In this document: piece by piece, positions 1 to 9,634 of the stretch
How positions within the stretch are numbered: position 1 is the first letter of the stretch
Layout of the letters: the number at the start of each line of letters is the position of its first letter
Program-made: the position numbers and the translations under genes
The notes under the pieces: model-generated
The model's input: only the letters and a program-made list of their open reading frames with translations
Told to the model about the DNA's origin: nothing
The model's database searches: none
NCBI GenBank assembly: GCA_029259935.1
Contig: JAJDEH010000382.1
Coordinates: forward strand, 1-64,000
Direction: 5' to 3'
DNA from: Planctomycetota bacterium
GTDB taxonomy: Bacteria; Planctomycetota; Planctomycetia; Pirellulales; Pirellulaceae
Length of the DNA stretch: 64,000 nucleotides

Positions 1-1124
1 TCGTTGACGACGGACAGGTCGATACCGGGAGCGGCCAATCCCATCGAGCCGGCCCGTACTTCGACGCCAGGAAAGTTCGCGCACAGCAACACGGTTTCCG
101 TTTGTCCATAGCCGTCGCGGATCGTGATGCCGGTTGCCTCGCGCCACGATGAAATCACTTCAGGATTGAGCGGCTCGCCGGCAGCGCAACAGTCGCGCAG
201 CGCCAGTGGATGAAATTGACTCAGATCTAGTTGCACCAACAGGCGATAGATTGTCGGCGGCGCGCACATCGTGGTGATGGGAAACTTCGACAAGTAATCC
301 AATACATCTTGTGGTTGGAATTTCGATCGGCTGTGTTGAACCAGCAATCCCGCGCCGCAGATCCACGGTCCAAACAAGCTGGACCAGGCCGCCTTGGCCC
401 AGCCCGTGTCGGATATATTCCAATGAAGATCGCCGGCCCGCAGATCGAGCCAGCAACGCCCCGTCGTCTGAAGTCCGATGCCGTAGCTGGCGTGCGTATG
501 CAAGACCATCTTGGGAGGCCCCGTGGTGCCCGACGTAAAGTAAATCAGCGCCGGATCGTCGCCGCGGGTCTTGACGGGTTTCACAATGGACCCGCTGGCA
601 CTTAAGAGATCTTCATACGAATGCCAACCGGTCCGCCGTTCGCCATCTAGCAGAATCTTGGTTCTTAGTTGCGGCAGTTGCGAGGCAATCTGGTCGATCT
701 TTGCCGCTCCTTGCTCGTCCGTGACGACGGCGACGGCGCTGGCGGCCTTCACCCGATACTCGATATCGTGTGGCGTTAACAGATTGGTGCCCGGAGAAGC
801 AATCATGCCGGCTTTGAAAACGCCGACCATCGTCTCCCACCACGCAGCCACGCGCGGCAGCATGACCAGAACAAGTTCTCCGCGTTTCAGGCCCAGTGCC
901 TGAAAACCGTTTGCAACCTTAGTCGAGCGATCCGACATGCGGGCATAGCTGATAACGTCCTCGTGGTCGTCTGGTCCGATCCAACGAATAGCGACGTTGT
1001 CGGGCTGGTCCCGTGCCCAGGCATCGACGACGTCAAATCCAAAGTTGAAATGTTCCGGACAGTCCCATTGAAATGCATCTCGGACCGTCTGATAGTCGGC
1101 CAAGCCGTGAATCCGATCGTCCAT
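1..1124 (-). CDS. Acyl-CoA synthetase / AMP-dependent ligase, truncated by the window edge
   Basis: The reverse strand reads open from an ATG at 1124 to the window start, giving 374 residues without a stop. Residues 195-205 read YFTSGTTGPPK, the P-loop of the ANL adenylation family, and residues 338-344 read GYGQTET, the ATP-binding A5 motif. The early part (PEHFNFGFDVVDAWA) and GDLHWNISDTGWAK resemble medium-chain acyl-CoA synthetases (ACSM type), which activate fatty or aryl acids to CoA thioesters through an acyl-adenylate. The C-terminal lid domain with the catalytic lysine lies outside the window. The gene is divergent from the C45 gene at 1405, with about 280 bp between them. The family is sure; substrate chain length is not. 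Confidence 0.9.
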   Translation of the reverse strand, partial: MDDRIHGLADYQTVRDAFQWDCPEHFNFGFDVVDAWARDQPDNVAIRWIGPDDHEDVISYARMSDRSTKVANGFQALGLKRGELVLVMLPRVAAWWETMVGVFKAGMIASPGTNLLTPHDIEYRVKAASAVAVVTDEQGAAKIDQIASQLPQLRTKILLDGERRTGWHSYEDLLSASGSIVKPVKTRGDDPALIYFTSGTTGPPKMVLHTHASYGIGLQTTGRCWLDLRAGDLHWNISDTGWAKAAWSSLFGPWICGAGLLVQHSRSKFQPQDVLDYLSKFPITTMCAPPTIYRLLVQLDLSQFHPLALRDCCAAGEPLNPEVISSWREATGITIRDGYGQTETVLLCANFPGVEVRAGSMGLAAPGIDLSVVN

Positions 1125-1404
1125 TGTTTTCACTCCCGTGTTTTCGGCAAAGCAGCCGGCAGGCCATCCGAACCGGCCGCTGCCGGTTGGCGTATTAAGG
1201 CTATCCCTCCCGGGGCACCTGCACAAAACTCACGGATTTCAGCAAATAACGCCGTGGTTTCGTCTCTCAAGGGAGAAATCTATTTTGTCCAACGGATCGG
1301 GAAGATAAAATCATCCCCGAGCCCTTTTCCAAGGGTATAGTCTGGGGTAACCGAGACCTGCACGCTAGCAACAATTTCTAAATGCTGAATGGAGTTGACT
1401 CAAG

Positions 1405-3252
1405 ATGACTTATACGCTTCGCGCAATCATATTTGCATGGATGACATTGGCTGGCCTGCTTGCCACGGCCGCGCCCCCCAAAGACGTCAAGCTGATGTCA
1501 AAATCGCTGAGCCCCTTCGTTGATTGCTTGGCCGAAAAACGTGAATCGTACAATCTGGTCGCCCATGTCGATTTCGAAACCGGCGGCAAGAAGCAAGTCG
1601 TCGAGGTCGGCATCGAGCAGATTAGCGCCGATTCATTCAATCTGGAAATCAAGCACGAGGACTATTGGGCCAAGATCGAGCGCCGGCCGAATCGAACCGC
1701 CCTGATTCTGCCACTGCACAAAGTTGCCTTCGTGGGTGAAGGGAAAGTTTCCGGGCAAGACACGCTCAAACCGCGCGGACTGGTTCAGCGACTGGTTGGA
1801 CAAGGCAGCAATGTCGGTCTTTATCTTCCGCTGATCACCGGGGGCGATTCTCAGTTGCTGTCCTTGATGTTGACCAGTTTGCTCAATCCGAAATACGACG
1901 CCGACACCAACACATGGAGCCACAAGAACGAGTTCTTCCTGCAATTTGACGACGAGAAACAGACGATCTTCTTTCGCTCGTCGAAAGTGAATGTCCGCAT
2001 GGCTTTGAAGGAGACCGCCAAGGGCGACACGTCGCCGCTGTCGACGGATGGCTTGACCGTGACAAAGATACCGCGCGAGGAAATCGAGCGCCATTTGTCG
2101 CGCGGGATTCGCCGCGCGTTTGAAGTCCTGTCGCCCTCGCCGTTGCTTACGAATCCAAGTGAAAAGGGCCGCCACGTCGCCCATGGTGAATTGCGATGGA
2201 TCGACGGGCATCGTGTCGCGCTGCTGCAAGGCACGCCGGAACAAATCGGCAAAGCTCATGGCCAATTGCTCAAAGACGAAGCGCACCACTGTATCGACTC
2301 GGTGATGTATGCCTTTGGAACCTTCCAAACCATTCGCAGCGGCAAATGGTTCAAACACGAGTTGGAATCTGCTTATGAGCGACTCGCGCCACATATCCCC
2401 GAACGGCATAAGCGCGAGACCGACGCGCTGGCCAAGGCGATTGGCGTCGAGCCCAAATTGGCCCAAGCCATCAATGTCTTTCCTGAATTGTTCCACTGTT
2501 CGGGATTCGCTTTGTTCGGCAAAGCCACCGCCGATGGCAAGTTGTACCATGGCCGAGTGCTGGACTACATGACGACGATCGGTCTGCAAGACTCGTCGGT
2601 GACGATGATCATCGCGCCACAAGGCCACCACGCTTTTGCCACCGTTGGCTACGCCGGGTTTATTGGCAGCGTCAGCGGCATGAACGCCCAAGGCATCTCG
2701 CTGGGTGAAATGGGCGGACGTGGTGAAGGCCAGTGGGACGGCGTTCCCATGGCCACCTTAATGCGGCGTGCATTGGAAGAATGCGACACCCTGGATGAAG
2801 TCAAATCGCTGTGGTCCAATAGTCCGCGAACTTGCGAATATTACTATGTCTTCGCGGACGGAAAGACGAACGACGCCGTGGGCGTTTCGGCGACGCCGGA
2901 AGCTATCGAGTTTGTCGCGCCGGGTCAGTCGCATCCGTTGTTAGGCGACGGAATCGAAGACACCGTGCTGTTGTCTTCGGGCAGCCGGCTGGAAAAACTG
3001 CGGTCGCGAGTCAAGGAACGATACGGAAAATTCGACACCGAAAGCGCCAAATGGCTGATGAGCCGCCCCGTCGCCATGGAGTCGAACCTGCACAATGTGT
3101 TGTTTGTCCCCGAAGACGGACTGCTGTTCGTGGCGAATGCGAGTCATCAACGGCCCGCGGCCGAGCGTCCTTATGTTAGACTAGATCTACGTGAACTGCT
3201 CGAATCGATGGACAAGAGCACCGCGACAACTTCACAACGACCCGGAAAATGA
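1405..3252 (+). CDS. Secreted C45-family (penicillin acyltransferase-like) peptidase/acyltransferase
   Basis: A 615-residue protein with a likely signal peptide (MTYTLRAIIFAWMTLAGLLA, cleavage near residue 23). Residues 30-245 form a domain I do not recognise. From about residue 260 it matches the C45 family of Ntn hydrolases (acyl-CoA:6-aminopenicillanate acyltransferase-like): QGTPEQIGKAHGQLL, then LFHCSGFALFG, with Cys365 as the expected autoproteolytic nucleophile, then GRVLDYM and GYAGFIGSVSGMNAQGISLGE. Family members hydrolyse or transfer acyl-amide bonds after self-cleavage. In fungal enzymes the Cys follows the cleaved Gly; here His364 precedes it, so self-processing is uncertain. The stop overlaps the next start (ATGA at 3249-3252), implying translational coupling to the downstream hydrolase. 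Confidence 0.8.
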   Translation: MTYTLRAIIFAWMTLAGLLATAAPPKDVKLMSKSLSPFVDCLAEKRESYNLVAHVDFETGGKKQVVEVGIEQISADSFNLEIKHEDYWAKIERRPNRTALILPLHKVAFVGEGKVSGQDTLKPRGLVQRLVGQGSNVGLYLPLITGGDSQLLSLMLTSLLNPKYDADTNTWSHKNEFFLQFDDEKQTIFFRSSKVNVRMALKETAKGDTSPLSTDGLTVTKIPREEIERHLSRGIRRAFEVLSPSPLLTNPSEKGRHVAHGELRWIDGHRVALLQGTPEQIGKAHGQLLKDEAHHCIDSVMYAFGTFQTIRSGKWFKHELESAYERLAPHIPERHKRETDALAKAIGVEPKLAQAINVFPELFHCSGFALFGKATADGKLYHGRVLDYMTTIGLQDSSVTMIIAPQGHHAFATVGYAGFIGSVSGMNAQGISLGEMGGRGEGQWDGVPMATLMRRALEECDTLDEVKSLWSNSPRTCEYYYVFADGKTNDAVGVSATPEAIEFVAPGQSHPLLGDGIEDTVLLSSGSRLEKLRSRVKERYGKFDTESAKWLMSRPVAMESNLHNVLFVPEDGLLFVANASHQRPAAERPYVRLDLRELLESMDKSTATTSQRPGK

Positions 3253-4319
3253 ACATGATTTCAATGGGTGAAATGACATCCTTTGCCGCGAAGTGGCGGC
3301 CTGGTGTAAGAATCGTTCTAGCCGTTTTGACGCTGATCGCCGTCGCGCACGGCGTTTGGGCGGAAGAGAAGTCTTCGTCGGCGGAAACCTATGCTGGAGA
3401 AGATACTCTTAGTTCGTTACAAGATGACAATCCAGATGCGCAAGTTTGCCTTGAGGGATTGGCTTGGAAGCCGGAACCGTTCACCGTAACTAGCACTCCG
3501 GCGGATGACGGGGCGCAATACGACTGGCTAGTGCAGTTCCCCACGCCCGTCGTCAGCGGCGACAAGCTGAACGACACGGTGGCGATGGAATGGTACGCGC
3601 CGCGCGATGACGATGGCAAGATTGTCGAGGCGCCGGCCGTGCTGGTGGTGCACGAATCGGGATCGGCGATGATCGTGGGGCGGCTGTTCGCCCGCAGCCT
3701 GCAGACCGAGGGCTTTCACGCTTTTCTGATTCACTTGCCGCATTACGGTAAACGCCGCCGCGGCGTGAGACGGCCGCACGTCGAAAAGCTCGTCACCACG
3801 ATTCAGCAGGCGGTCGCGGATGTCCGCCGCGGTCGGGACGCAATCGCCGCGCTGCCTCACGTCAACAAGCAGCATATCGGCATTCAGGGAACGAGTCTCG
3901 GCGGATTCGTCGTGGCCACCTCGGCCAGCTTGGACACGGCTTTCGATAGTGTCTTTGTGGTATTGGCCGGAGGCAGCTTGTTCGATGTCATCAAAAGCGG
4001 ACAAAAAGACGCCGCCAAGGTGCGGCAACTACTGGCTGACGCGGGCTATACGGACGAGAAACTCAAGGCCCTTTGTCACACCATTGAACCAACTCGCCTA
4101 GCGCACCGGCTCGATCCGAAAATGACTTGGATCTACTCGGCCGAACACGACCAGGTCGTGCCGCTGCGCAGTGCCATTGCGTTGGCGGAAAAAGCGGGGC
4201 TCGACCCATCTCATCATGTCAAGGTGCTGGGGAACCACTACACGGCGATTTCCCATTTTCCGCTGATTTTGCGTCAGATGACGGCGGAAATCCGCTCGGC
4301 CAGCATGTCGGCTGAATAA
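3249..4319 (+). CDS. Secreted alpha/beta hydrolase
   Basis: A 356-residue protein with an N-terminal hydrophobic export segment (about residues 20-38, ending in a VWA-E cleavage-like site). It shows the alpha/beta-hydrolase fold: the nucleophile elbow GTSLGG with Ser216, an acid in AEHDQVVP (Asp301) and a histidine in GNHYTA (His330), all in the expected order. HESGSAMIVGRLFARSL carries the usual oxyanion-hole region after the HE turn. The start overlaps the C45 gene stop by 4 bp, so the two are probably co-translated and act on related ester or amide substrates in the periplasm. The exact substrate cannot be read from sequence. Internal ATGs at codons 3, 6 and 9 are alternative starts. Confidence 0.85.
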   Translation: MNMISMGEMTSFAAKWRPGVRIVLAVLTLIAVAHGVWAEEKSSSAETYAGEDTLSSLQDDNPDAQVCLEGLAWKPEPFTVTSTPADDGAQYDWLVQFPTPVVSGDKLNDTVAMEWYAPRDDDGKIVEAPAVLVVHESGSAMIVGRLFARSLQTEGFHAFLIHLPHYGKRRRGVRRPHVEKLVTTIQQAVADVRRGRDAIAALPHVNKQHIGIQGTSLGGFVVATSASLDTAFDSVFVVLAGGSLFDVIKSGQKDAAKVRQLLADAGYTDEKLKALCHTIEPTRLAHRLDPKMTWIYSAEHDQVVPLRSAIALAEKAGLDPSHHVKVLGNHYTAISHFPLILRQMTAEIRSASMSAE

Positions 4320-4554
4320 CGCCCCGCGACTTTGATACCCGCCTTCGGCACGCAATTGAGCTTGCGAGCCCGATACCCACCTTCCAAGGCACTTGTCATC
4401 TCACAATAATCTACGGGACCCTCCTTGTTGTGGGGCAACCCGGCACCGGCGGCATCCGCGCGAAGCTTAACCACACCTTAAAGCCTCCTACCAATTTCCC
4501 ACCACCGGCGTTCCCTTGGGACTGCAAGACCAGCGAAGAAGTTGCCTGGAAAAA

Positions 4555-6816
4555 ATGTCTACATCCAACGAACCAAAGTCGTTACTTTCCTTTTCCACGT
4601 TGCCGCGCGATTTGACGGCCGGCGTCGTTGTGTTTCTTGTCGCGTTGCCACTGTGCCTGGGAATCGCATTGGCCTCGGGGGGAAATGTACCGCTGTCCGC
4701 CGGTCTGCTGGCTGGGATCATTGGTGGGCTAATTGTAGGTCCGCTCAGTGGTTCCCATTCCAGCGTGAGCGGACCGGCCGCTGGGCTGACCGCGATTGTC
4801 GCCGCGCAAATCGCAATCCTCGGATCGTTTGAGGCATTCTTATTCGCGGTGCTACTCGCCGGTGTGATCCAAATCGGTTTAGGTATCGCCCGGGCCGGGG
4901 CCATCGCCGCCTTCATACCGTCCAGCGTTATCAAGGGCCTGCTGGCAGCCATCGGCGTCATCTTGATTCTGAAACAAATTCCGCACGTGCTGGGGCACGA
5001 CACCGACCCTGAAGGCGAGATGTCGTTTTCTCAACCTGACCACGAAAACACATTTTCCGAAATACTGAAAATCTTCCAAGGCGAAATCCACGTTGGGGCG
5101 ATCGTCGTGGGAATCGTGTCGATTGCGGTGCTGATACTGTGGAGCAAATGGAAGCCGCTGAAGAACTCGCTCGTCCCGGGCCCCCTGGTCGTGGTCTTGC
5201 TCGGTGTCGGGATTAGTCTGGTGCTGCGTCGAATTGGCGGCGATTGGCTGATCGAAGCAAGCCATCTGGTGCAGATACCTGTCGCCGAAAACAGCAGTGA
5301 CATGCTTTCGTATTTCAAATTTCCCGACTTTTCGCAATGGAACAATTCCGCGGTGTACGTGGCCGCCGTGACGATCGCCGTCGTGGCCTCGCTTGAGACG
5401 CTGCTGAATCTTGAAGCGGTCGACAAGCTAGATCCACAGCAGCGGGATTCACCGCCGAGTCGCGAATTGATGGCCCAGGGAGTCGGCAACGTCGTCGCGG
5501 GATTGGTTGGCGCGCTGCCCATGACCGCAGTGGTGGTTCGCGGTTCAGTCAACGTCGGCGCGGGCGCAAAGACCAAGGTCTCGGCAATTTTCCACGGAGT
5601 ACTGTTGTTGACTTCTGTGGCCTTTTTACCCGTCTACCTCAACATGATTCCGCTGGCGGCACTGGCGGCGATCTTGTTGGTAACGGGATTCAAGCTGGCC
5701 AGTCCCGCGCTGTTTCGTCAAATGTGGCGCGAGGGACGATATCAGTTCATTCCGTTCATTGCGACACTCGTTGCGATCGTGTTCACGGATCTGTTGATGG
5801 GCATTCTGCTCGGTTTAGCCATTAGCGCCCTGTTTATCCTGAACAGCAACTTGCGCCGGCCGATTCGGCGGATCGTCGAAACACATTTGGGAGGCGATAT
5901 TCTGCACATCGAACTAGCTCATCAGGTCAGCTTCTTGAATCGCGCCGCGCTGAGCAAGGTCCTTACCGAGGCACCACAGGGGTCGAACGTGCTGATCGAC
6001 GCGACCGATTCAGACTACATTGATCCGGACGTCTTGAGCCTGATTCGAGAATTCAAAGACACCAAAGGTCCTGCCCACGGCGTCTCGGTTAGCTTGCGCG
6101 GGTTTCGGTCCAAATACGAACTGCGAGATGATATTCAATTCGCGGACTTTTCAACGCGCGAATTGCGCGACCAATTGACTCCGCAACTGGCCCTTAAATT
6201 CCTTCAAGAAGGCAACCGCCGATTTCGTACCGGCCATCGCGTGACGCGGGATTTCGAGCGGCAGATCGACCAAACCGCCAAGGAGCAAAATCCGTTTGCC
6301 GTCGTGCTTAGTTGTATCGATTCACGAGTCCCTGTCGAACTGGTGTTCGACTTGGGAATCGGCGACATCTTCAGTGTCCGCGTGGCGGGCAACGTCCTGG
6401 GCCAGACCACGTTGGGAAGTATTGAATACGGAGTGGCCATCGCGGGCGTGAAGCTGGTCCTCGTCATGGGCCACACGCACTGCGGCGCGGTGACCTCGAC
6501 GGTCAATCTGCTGTGTGCCGGCCAGGATCCTACGCAGGCGACCGGCTGTGCCCATCTGCAATCGATCGTCAAGCAGATCGGAGAATCTCTGGACAACGAC
6601 GATTGCGGTCCGCCCGACTGCCAAGAGTCCGAAGAGAACCGAGCATTCATCGACGAAGTCGCCCGCCGCAATGTCTTGAGAACGGTGGCATCGATCACTC
6701 AGCGGAGCGAGGCTGTTCGTCTGGCTGTGGAGGACGGCCGAGTCATGGTCGTCGGCGCAATGTACGACGTGGCCACCGGCGACATTCGCTTTCTTGACGA
6801 CAAGCCGTTGGTGTGA
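4555..6816 (+). CDS. SulP-family bicarbonate/sulfate transporter fused to beta-carbonic anhydrase
   Basis: About 753 residues from the ATG at 4555; an upstream in-frame TTG at 4516 adds 13 residues that look non-coding. Residues about 25-440 are a polytopic SulP transporter core (LTAGVVVFLVALPLCLGIALASG, SGSHSSVSGPAAGLTAIVAAQ). Residues about 455-520 resemble a STAS domain. Residues about 545-745 are a beta-carbonic anhydrase with the zinc site Cys587-Ile-Asp-Ser-Arg, His640 and Cys643 (GHTHCGAV). SulP-CA fusions are known in several bacterial phyla and are thought to couple bicarbonate uptake to CO2/HCO3- interconversion. All metal ligands are present, so the enzyme domain should be active. 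A palindromic repeat begins 11 bp after the stop. Confidence 0.93.
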   Translation: MSTSNEPKSLLSFSTLPRDLTAGVVVFLVALPLCLGIALASGGNVPLSAGLLAGIIGGLIVGPLSGSHSSVSGPAAGLTAIVAAQIAILGSFEAFLFAVLLAGVIQIGLGIARAGAIAAFIPSSVIKGLLAAIGVILILKQIPHVLGHDTDPEGEMSFSQPDHENTFSEILKIFQGEIHVGAIVVGIVSIAVLILWSKWKPLKNSLVPGPLVVVLLGVGISLVLRRIGGDWLIEASHLVQIPVAENSSDMLSYFKFPDFSQWNNSAVYVAAVTIAVVASLETLLNLEAVDKLDPQQRDSPPSRELMAQGVGNVVAGLVGALPMTAVVVRGSVNVGAGAKTKVSAIFHGVLLLTSVAFLPVYLNMIPLAALAAILLVTGFKLASPALFRQMWREGRYQFIPFIATLVAIVFTDLLMGILLGLAISALFILNSNLRRPIRRIVETHLGGDILHIELAHQVSFLNRAALSKVLTEAPQGSNVLIDATDSDYIDPDVLSLIREFKDTKGPAHGVSVSLRGFRSKYELRDDIQFADFSTRELRDQLTPQLALKFLQEGNRRFRTGHRVTRDFERQIDQTAKEQNPFAVVLSCIDSRVPVELVFDLGIGDIFSVRVAGNVLGQTTLGSIEYGVAIAGVKLVLVMGHTHCGAVTSTVNLLCAGQDPTQATGCAHLQSIVKQIGESLDNDDCGPPDCQESEENRAFIDEVARRNVLRTVASITQRSEAVRLAVEDGRVMVVGAMYDVATGDIRFLDDKPLV

Positions 6817-6827
6817 AAACACCAATT

Positions 6828-6848
6828 CTCCCCCTTCCCAAGGGGGAG
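6828..6848. repeat. 21-bp palindromic repeat, single copy (family A)
   Basis: CTCCCCCTT-N3-AAGGGGGAG, perfectly palindromic with a 3-nt centre, lying 11 bp after the SulP-CA stop. Its flank (TAGAGGGGGTCG on the plus strand) is the inverse of the flank of the copies near 37140, so the repeated unit is longer than the stem. It could act as a transcript 3' end, but no U-tract follows. Confidence 0.75.
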
Positions 6849-6987
6849 CTAGAGGGGGTCGCACCAACGCTCGCCAGACGTAGCAATTCGCCACGTGGTG
6901 AGTGCTAAAACCGCAACGGCTTCCCCTGGGCAAACCCGGCAATAATAATCACGGGAACAGCCACTCCTTACCTGATCGGAAAACACG

Positions 6988-7902
6988 ATGAGAATATCAC
7001 TACTGCTGTGCGCGTGTATGCTTTCCACGACGGCATCGCTTCGTGCCGAGCCAATTCATGTATTGGTCTGGGACGAACGGCAACCGCGTCAGGCCGAGGC
7101 CTACGACAACTTCCTCGGTAACGAAATCGCCGCCCGCTTGAAAGCGACGGCGGACGATTTGGAATTGCGATCCGTTGCGCTCGACGACCCCGAGCAAGGG
7201 CTGTCGGCTGGCAACCTCGAGTGGGCCGATGTGATCGTTTGGTGGGGACACGCTCGGCACAGCGACGTGACCGCCGAAAGGGCGCAGCGCGTCGTTGAAT
7301 ACATTCGGCGGGGCGATCTGGACTTGATCGCCTTGCACTCGGCCCACTGGGCGCGGCCGTTTGTCGAAGCGATGAATTGGCGCAGTATCGAGGATGGACG
7401 CAAATATCTGGAAAAACACGCCCAAGGAAAAAAGCTAACGATCGAATCGGTGAATCCGCCGCGGGAGCGCACGGTGCCTACGCATGGCAGCGTGTTAACG
7501 CCCGCTTACTTTGGCTACAAGAAGGGGCCCAACGCTTTTCACGGCATAATCCATTTGCCCTGGTGTTGCTTCCCCGATTACCGCCCCGACGGCAAGCCAA
7601 GCACGATCACCGTCAAGGCGGCGAACCATCCGATCGCCAAAGGCTTGCCCGCGACGTTTGAGGTCAAGCAAACCGAGATGTATAACGAGCCGTTTCATAT
7701 CCCGGAACCCGATGAAGTGATCTTCGAAGAGACATGGAAGCTGGGCGAGCGATTTCGTAGCGGCATGGTCTGGAACATCGGCAAAGGCAAAGTCTTCTAC
7801 TACCGCCCCGGCCACGAAACGTATCCCGTTTTCAAGCAGCCTGAAGTCATCAAGACTATTGAAAATGCTTGTCGCTGGCTTGGTAAGGAGTCGGTGAAAT
7901 GA
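6988..7902 (+). CDS. Secreted ThuA-domain protein (trehalose utilisation-like)
   Basis: A 304-residue protein with a short signal peptide (MRISLLLCACMLSTTASLRA). The rest matches the ThuA fold (class I glutamine amidotransferase-like): VLVWDERQPRQ at the first strand, WADVIVWWGHARHSDV, LDLIALHSAHWARPF, then HPIAKGLPATFEVKQTEMYNEPF and a C-terminal GKGKVFYYRPGHETYPVF. The proteins are common in planctomycete sugar-degradation gene sets; the biochemical role of most is unsettled, and some act in keto-sugar metabolism. The stop overlaps the start of the sulfatase by 4 bp (ATGA, 7899-7902), so the pair is translationally coupled, which points to breakdown of a sulfated glycan. Confidence 0.88.
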   Translation: MRISLLLCACMLSTTASLRAEPIHVLVWDERQPRQAEAYDNFLGNEIAARLKATADDLELRSVALDDPEQGLSAGNLEWADVIVWWGHARHSDVTAERAQRVVEYIRRGDLDLIALHSAHWARPFVEAMNWRSIEDGRKYLEKHAQGKKLTIESVNPPRERTVPTHGSVLTPAYFGYKKGPNAFHGIIHLPWCCFPDYRPDGKPSTITVKAANHPIAKGLPATFEVKQTEMYNEPFHIPEPDEVIFEETWKLGERFRSGMVWNIGKGKVFYYRPGHETYPVFKQPEVIKTIENACRWLGKESVK

Positions 7903-9521
7903 CAGTTACTTCTCGCTTCATTTTCGTTGCGGTCGCCCTAGCATCCTCCACAAGTGTTGCATTCGCGGACACCGAGAAGCCGAACATTGTCTTCATACTG
8001 GCCGACGATCTCGGCATTGGGGACGTGCAATGCTATGGGGGCGAGCGATGCCGGATCGACACGCCCCACATCGACGCGCTGGCCCGAGGCGGCTTGCGCT
8101 TCACCAACGCCTACGTCAATGGTTCGGTCTGTGTTCCCACTCGGGTGGCCGTCATGACCGGCACTTATCCGTGGCGGTTCGGAGCGCCACGGCCGGGTGG
8201 AGCGTGGGGATTTCTCGGCCCTCGCTTCGACACGGAAACCTTTACCCTAGGAACCATGTTTCGAGGCGCTGGCTATCGTACCGGCTACATCGGCAAGTGG
8301 CATCTGGGAACCGTGATGACCACCAAAGACGGCAAGGTGCAAAACGAACAGAACGTGGATTACAACAAGCCGCTCAAGGTCGGTCCACCACAGTACGGTT
8401 TTGACCACAGTTTCATTTTGCCCGGATCGCTCGACATGTATCCCTATGTCTTCGCGCGGAACAACCAGTGGCAAGGAGAAGTTACCGCGCAAAAGGGCTG
8501 GAGCGCCTTTAACCGCGTGGGCCCCGCCGAAAAGGACTTTGAAGATCACCAAGTGCTAGAAACTTTTTACCGCGAGGCCGAGTCGTTTGTGGGCAAGCAG
8601 AAGGCGGACGATCCGTTTTTCCTTTACCTCGCTCTGACCGCCCCCCACACGCCGACCAGCCCGGGAAAGAAGTGGCAAGGCAAAAGCCGATTAGGAACGT
8701 ATGGCGATTTCGTGATGGAGGTCGATCACGCCGTGCAGCGGGTGATCACGGCCTTGAAGAAGAACGGTCTTTACGAAAACACGCTCGTGTTGTTTTCATC
8801 CGATCACGGCCCGGCCCCCTATGCGGGCAACCTATTGAAAGCCACGCCCAACCAAATACGCCTGCTGGAAAAGAAGGGCCACTACTCCAACGCACCCCAT
8901 CGAGGTTATAAGTTCTCGGTGTACGAAGGCGGCCTGCATGTGCCGTTGATCGCACACTGGCCTCGTGTCATTCGACCGGGCGGCGAGTCCAAAGCACTGG
9001 TCGGCCTGTGCGATCTGATGGCCACGTTTGCCGAACTGGCGGGCGGAAAAATCGGCCCGCGACAGGCACCTGATTCCATCAGTTTTTCGCGTGTTCTGCG
9101 CGACCCGAAAGTCGCCGTGACACGCAAGAATCTCGTCATGCAATCGGTGGGCCCCTTTGTCATTCGTGACGGCGACTGGAAGCTTTGCTTGTGTCCCGGC
9201 AGCGGTGGGCTCGGCCGCTACGGCAACCAACCAACACCGGACAAAGCATGGCGAGATGCGCTGGAAACTTTCGGAAAGCAACCCAACAGAGCGGACCTGA
9301 CCCGCGCACCGTTCCTGCAGTTGTTCAAGGTTTCCGAAGATCCTCACGAAGACCGCAACCTGGCGGCAACGCACCCTGAACGCGTGGCCATGATGGTGGA
9401 ATTACTTCGAAACCAAATCGAAGACGGTCGCAGCACGCCGGGGCCCAAGCTGACTCATGGCCGCAAGAACGTCGTTCTTCATCAACGTCTTCCCGACTTT
9501 GTTCGCAGGCAGTTGAAATAG
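7899..9521 (+). CDS. Secreted sulfatase (type I, formylglycine-dependent)
   Basis: A 540-residue protein with signal peptide (cleavage after about residue 23, SVAFA-DTE). It opens with NIVFILADDLGIGDVQCYG, carrying the paired metal-binding aspartates, followed by the maturation motif C-V-P-T-R at Cys78, the residue that an FGE/AtsB enzyme would convert to formylglycine. GKWHLG (Lys/His) and SSDHGPAPY (Asp/His) complete the active site. Family members remove sulfate esters from glycans or steroids in the periplasm. The gene is coupled to the ThuA gene upstream and is followed by a strong intrinsic terminator. The sulfatase subfamily and substrate (carrageenan, fucoidan, mucin or other) cannot be assigned by eye. 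Confidence 0.95.
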   Translation: MTVTSRFIFVAVALASSTSVAFADTEKPNIVFILADDLGIGDVQCYGGERCRIDTPHIDALARGGLRFTNAYVNGSVCVPTRVAVMTGTYPWRFGAPRPGGAWGFLGPRFDTETFTLGTMFRGAGYRTGYIGKWHLGTVMTTKDGKVQNEQNVDYNKPLKVGPPQYGFDHSFILPGSLDMYPYVFARNNQWQGEVTAQKGWSAFNRVGPAEKDFEDHQVLETFYREAESFVGKQKADDPFFLYLALTAPHTPTSPGKKWQGKSRLGTYGDFVMEVDHAVQRVITALKKNGLYENTLVLFSSDHGPAPYAGNLLKATPNQIRLLEKKGHYSNAPHRGYKFSVYEGGLHVPLIAHWPRVIRPGGESKALVGLCDLMATFAELAGGKIGPRQAPDSISFSRVLRDPKVAVTRKNLVMQSVGPFVIRDGDWKLCLCPGSGGLGRYGNQPTPDKAWRDALETFGKQPNRADLTRAPFLQLFKVSEDPHEDRNLAATHPERVAMMVELLRNQIEDGRSTPGPKLTHGRKNVVLHQRLPDFVRRQLK

Positions 9522-9540
9522 CATCTGGCTTTGAACGAAT

Positions 9541-9578
9541 AAAGCGGCGTTCCGGTCGGTCTCGGAACGCCGCTTTTT
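9541..9578 (+). terminator. Rho-independent terminator after the ThuA-sulfatase pair
   Basis: A 14-bp perfect stem (AAAGCGGCGTTCCG at 9541-9554, complement from 9563) with an 8-nt loop and a run of five T. It lies 19 bp after the sulfatase stop. Because the left arm starts with A-rich sequence it may also work for the convergent thioredoxin gene that ends at 9635. Confidence 0.9.
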
Positions 9579-9634
9579 CAGCGTATGGAATTGCCGCGAC
9601 GCTTCATCAAATTGACGCGACAGTCAACAACAAA

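Noticed and set aside
1633..2691. A 352-codon antisense frame within the C45 gene
   Set aside because: GC-rich coding DNA often leaves long antisense frames open; the plus strand has signal peptide and family motifs.
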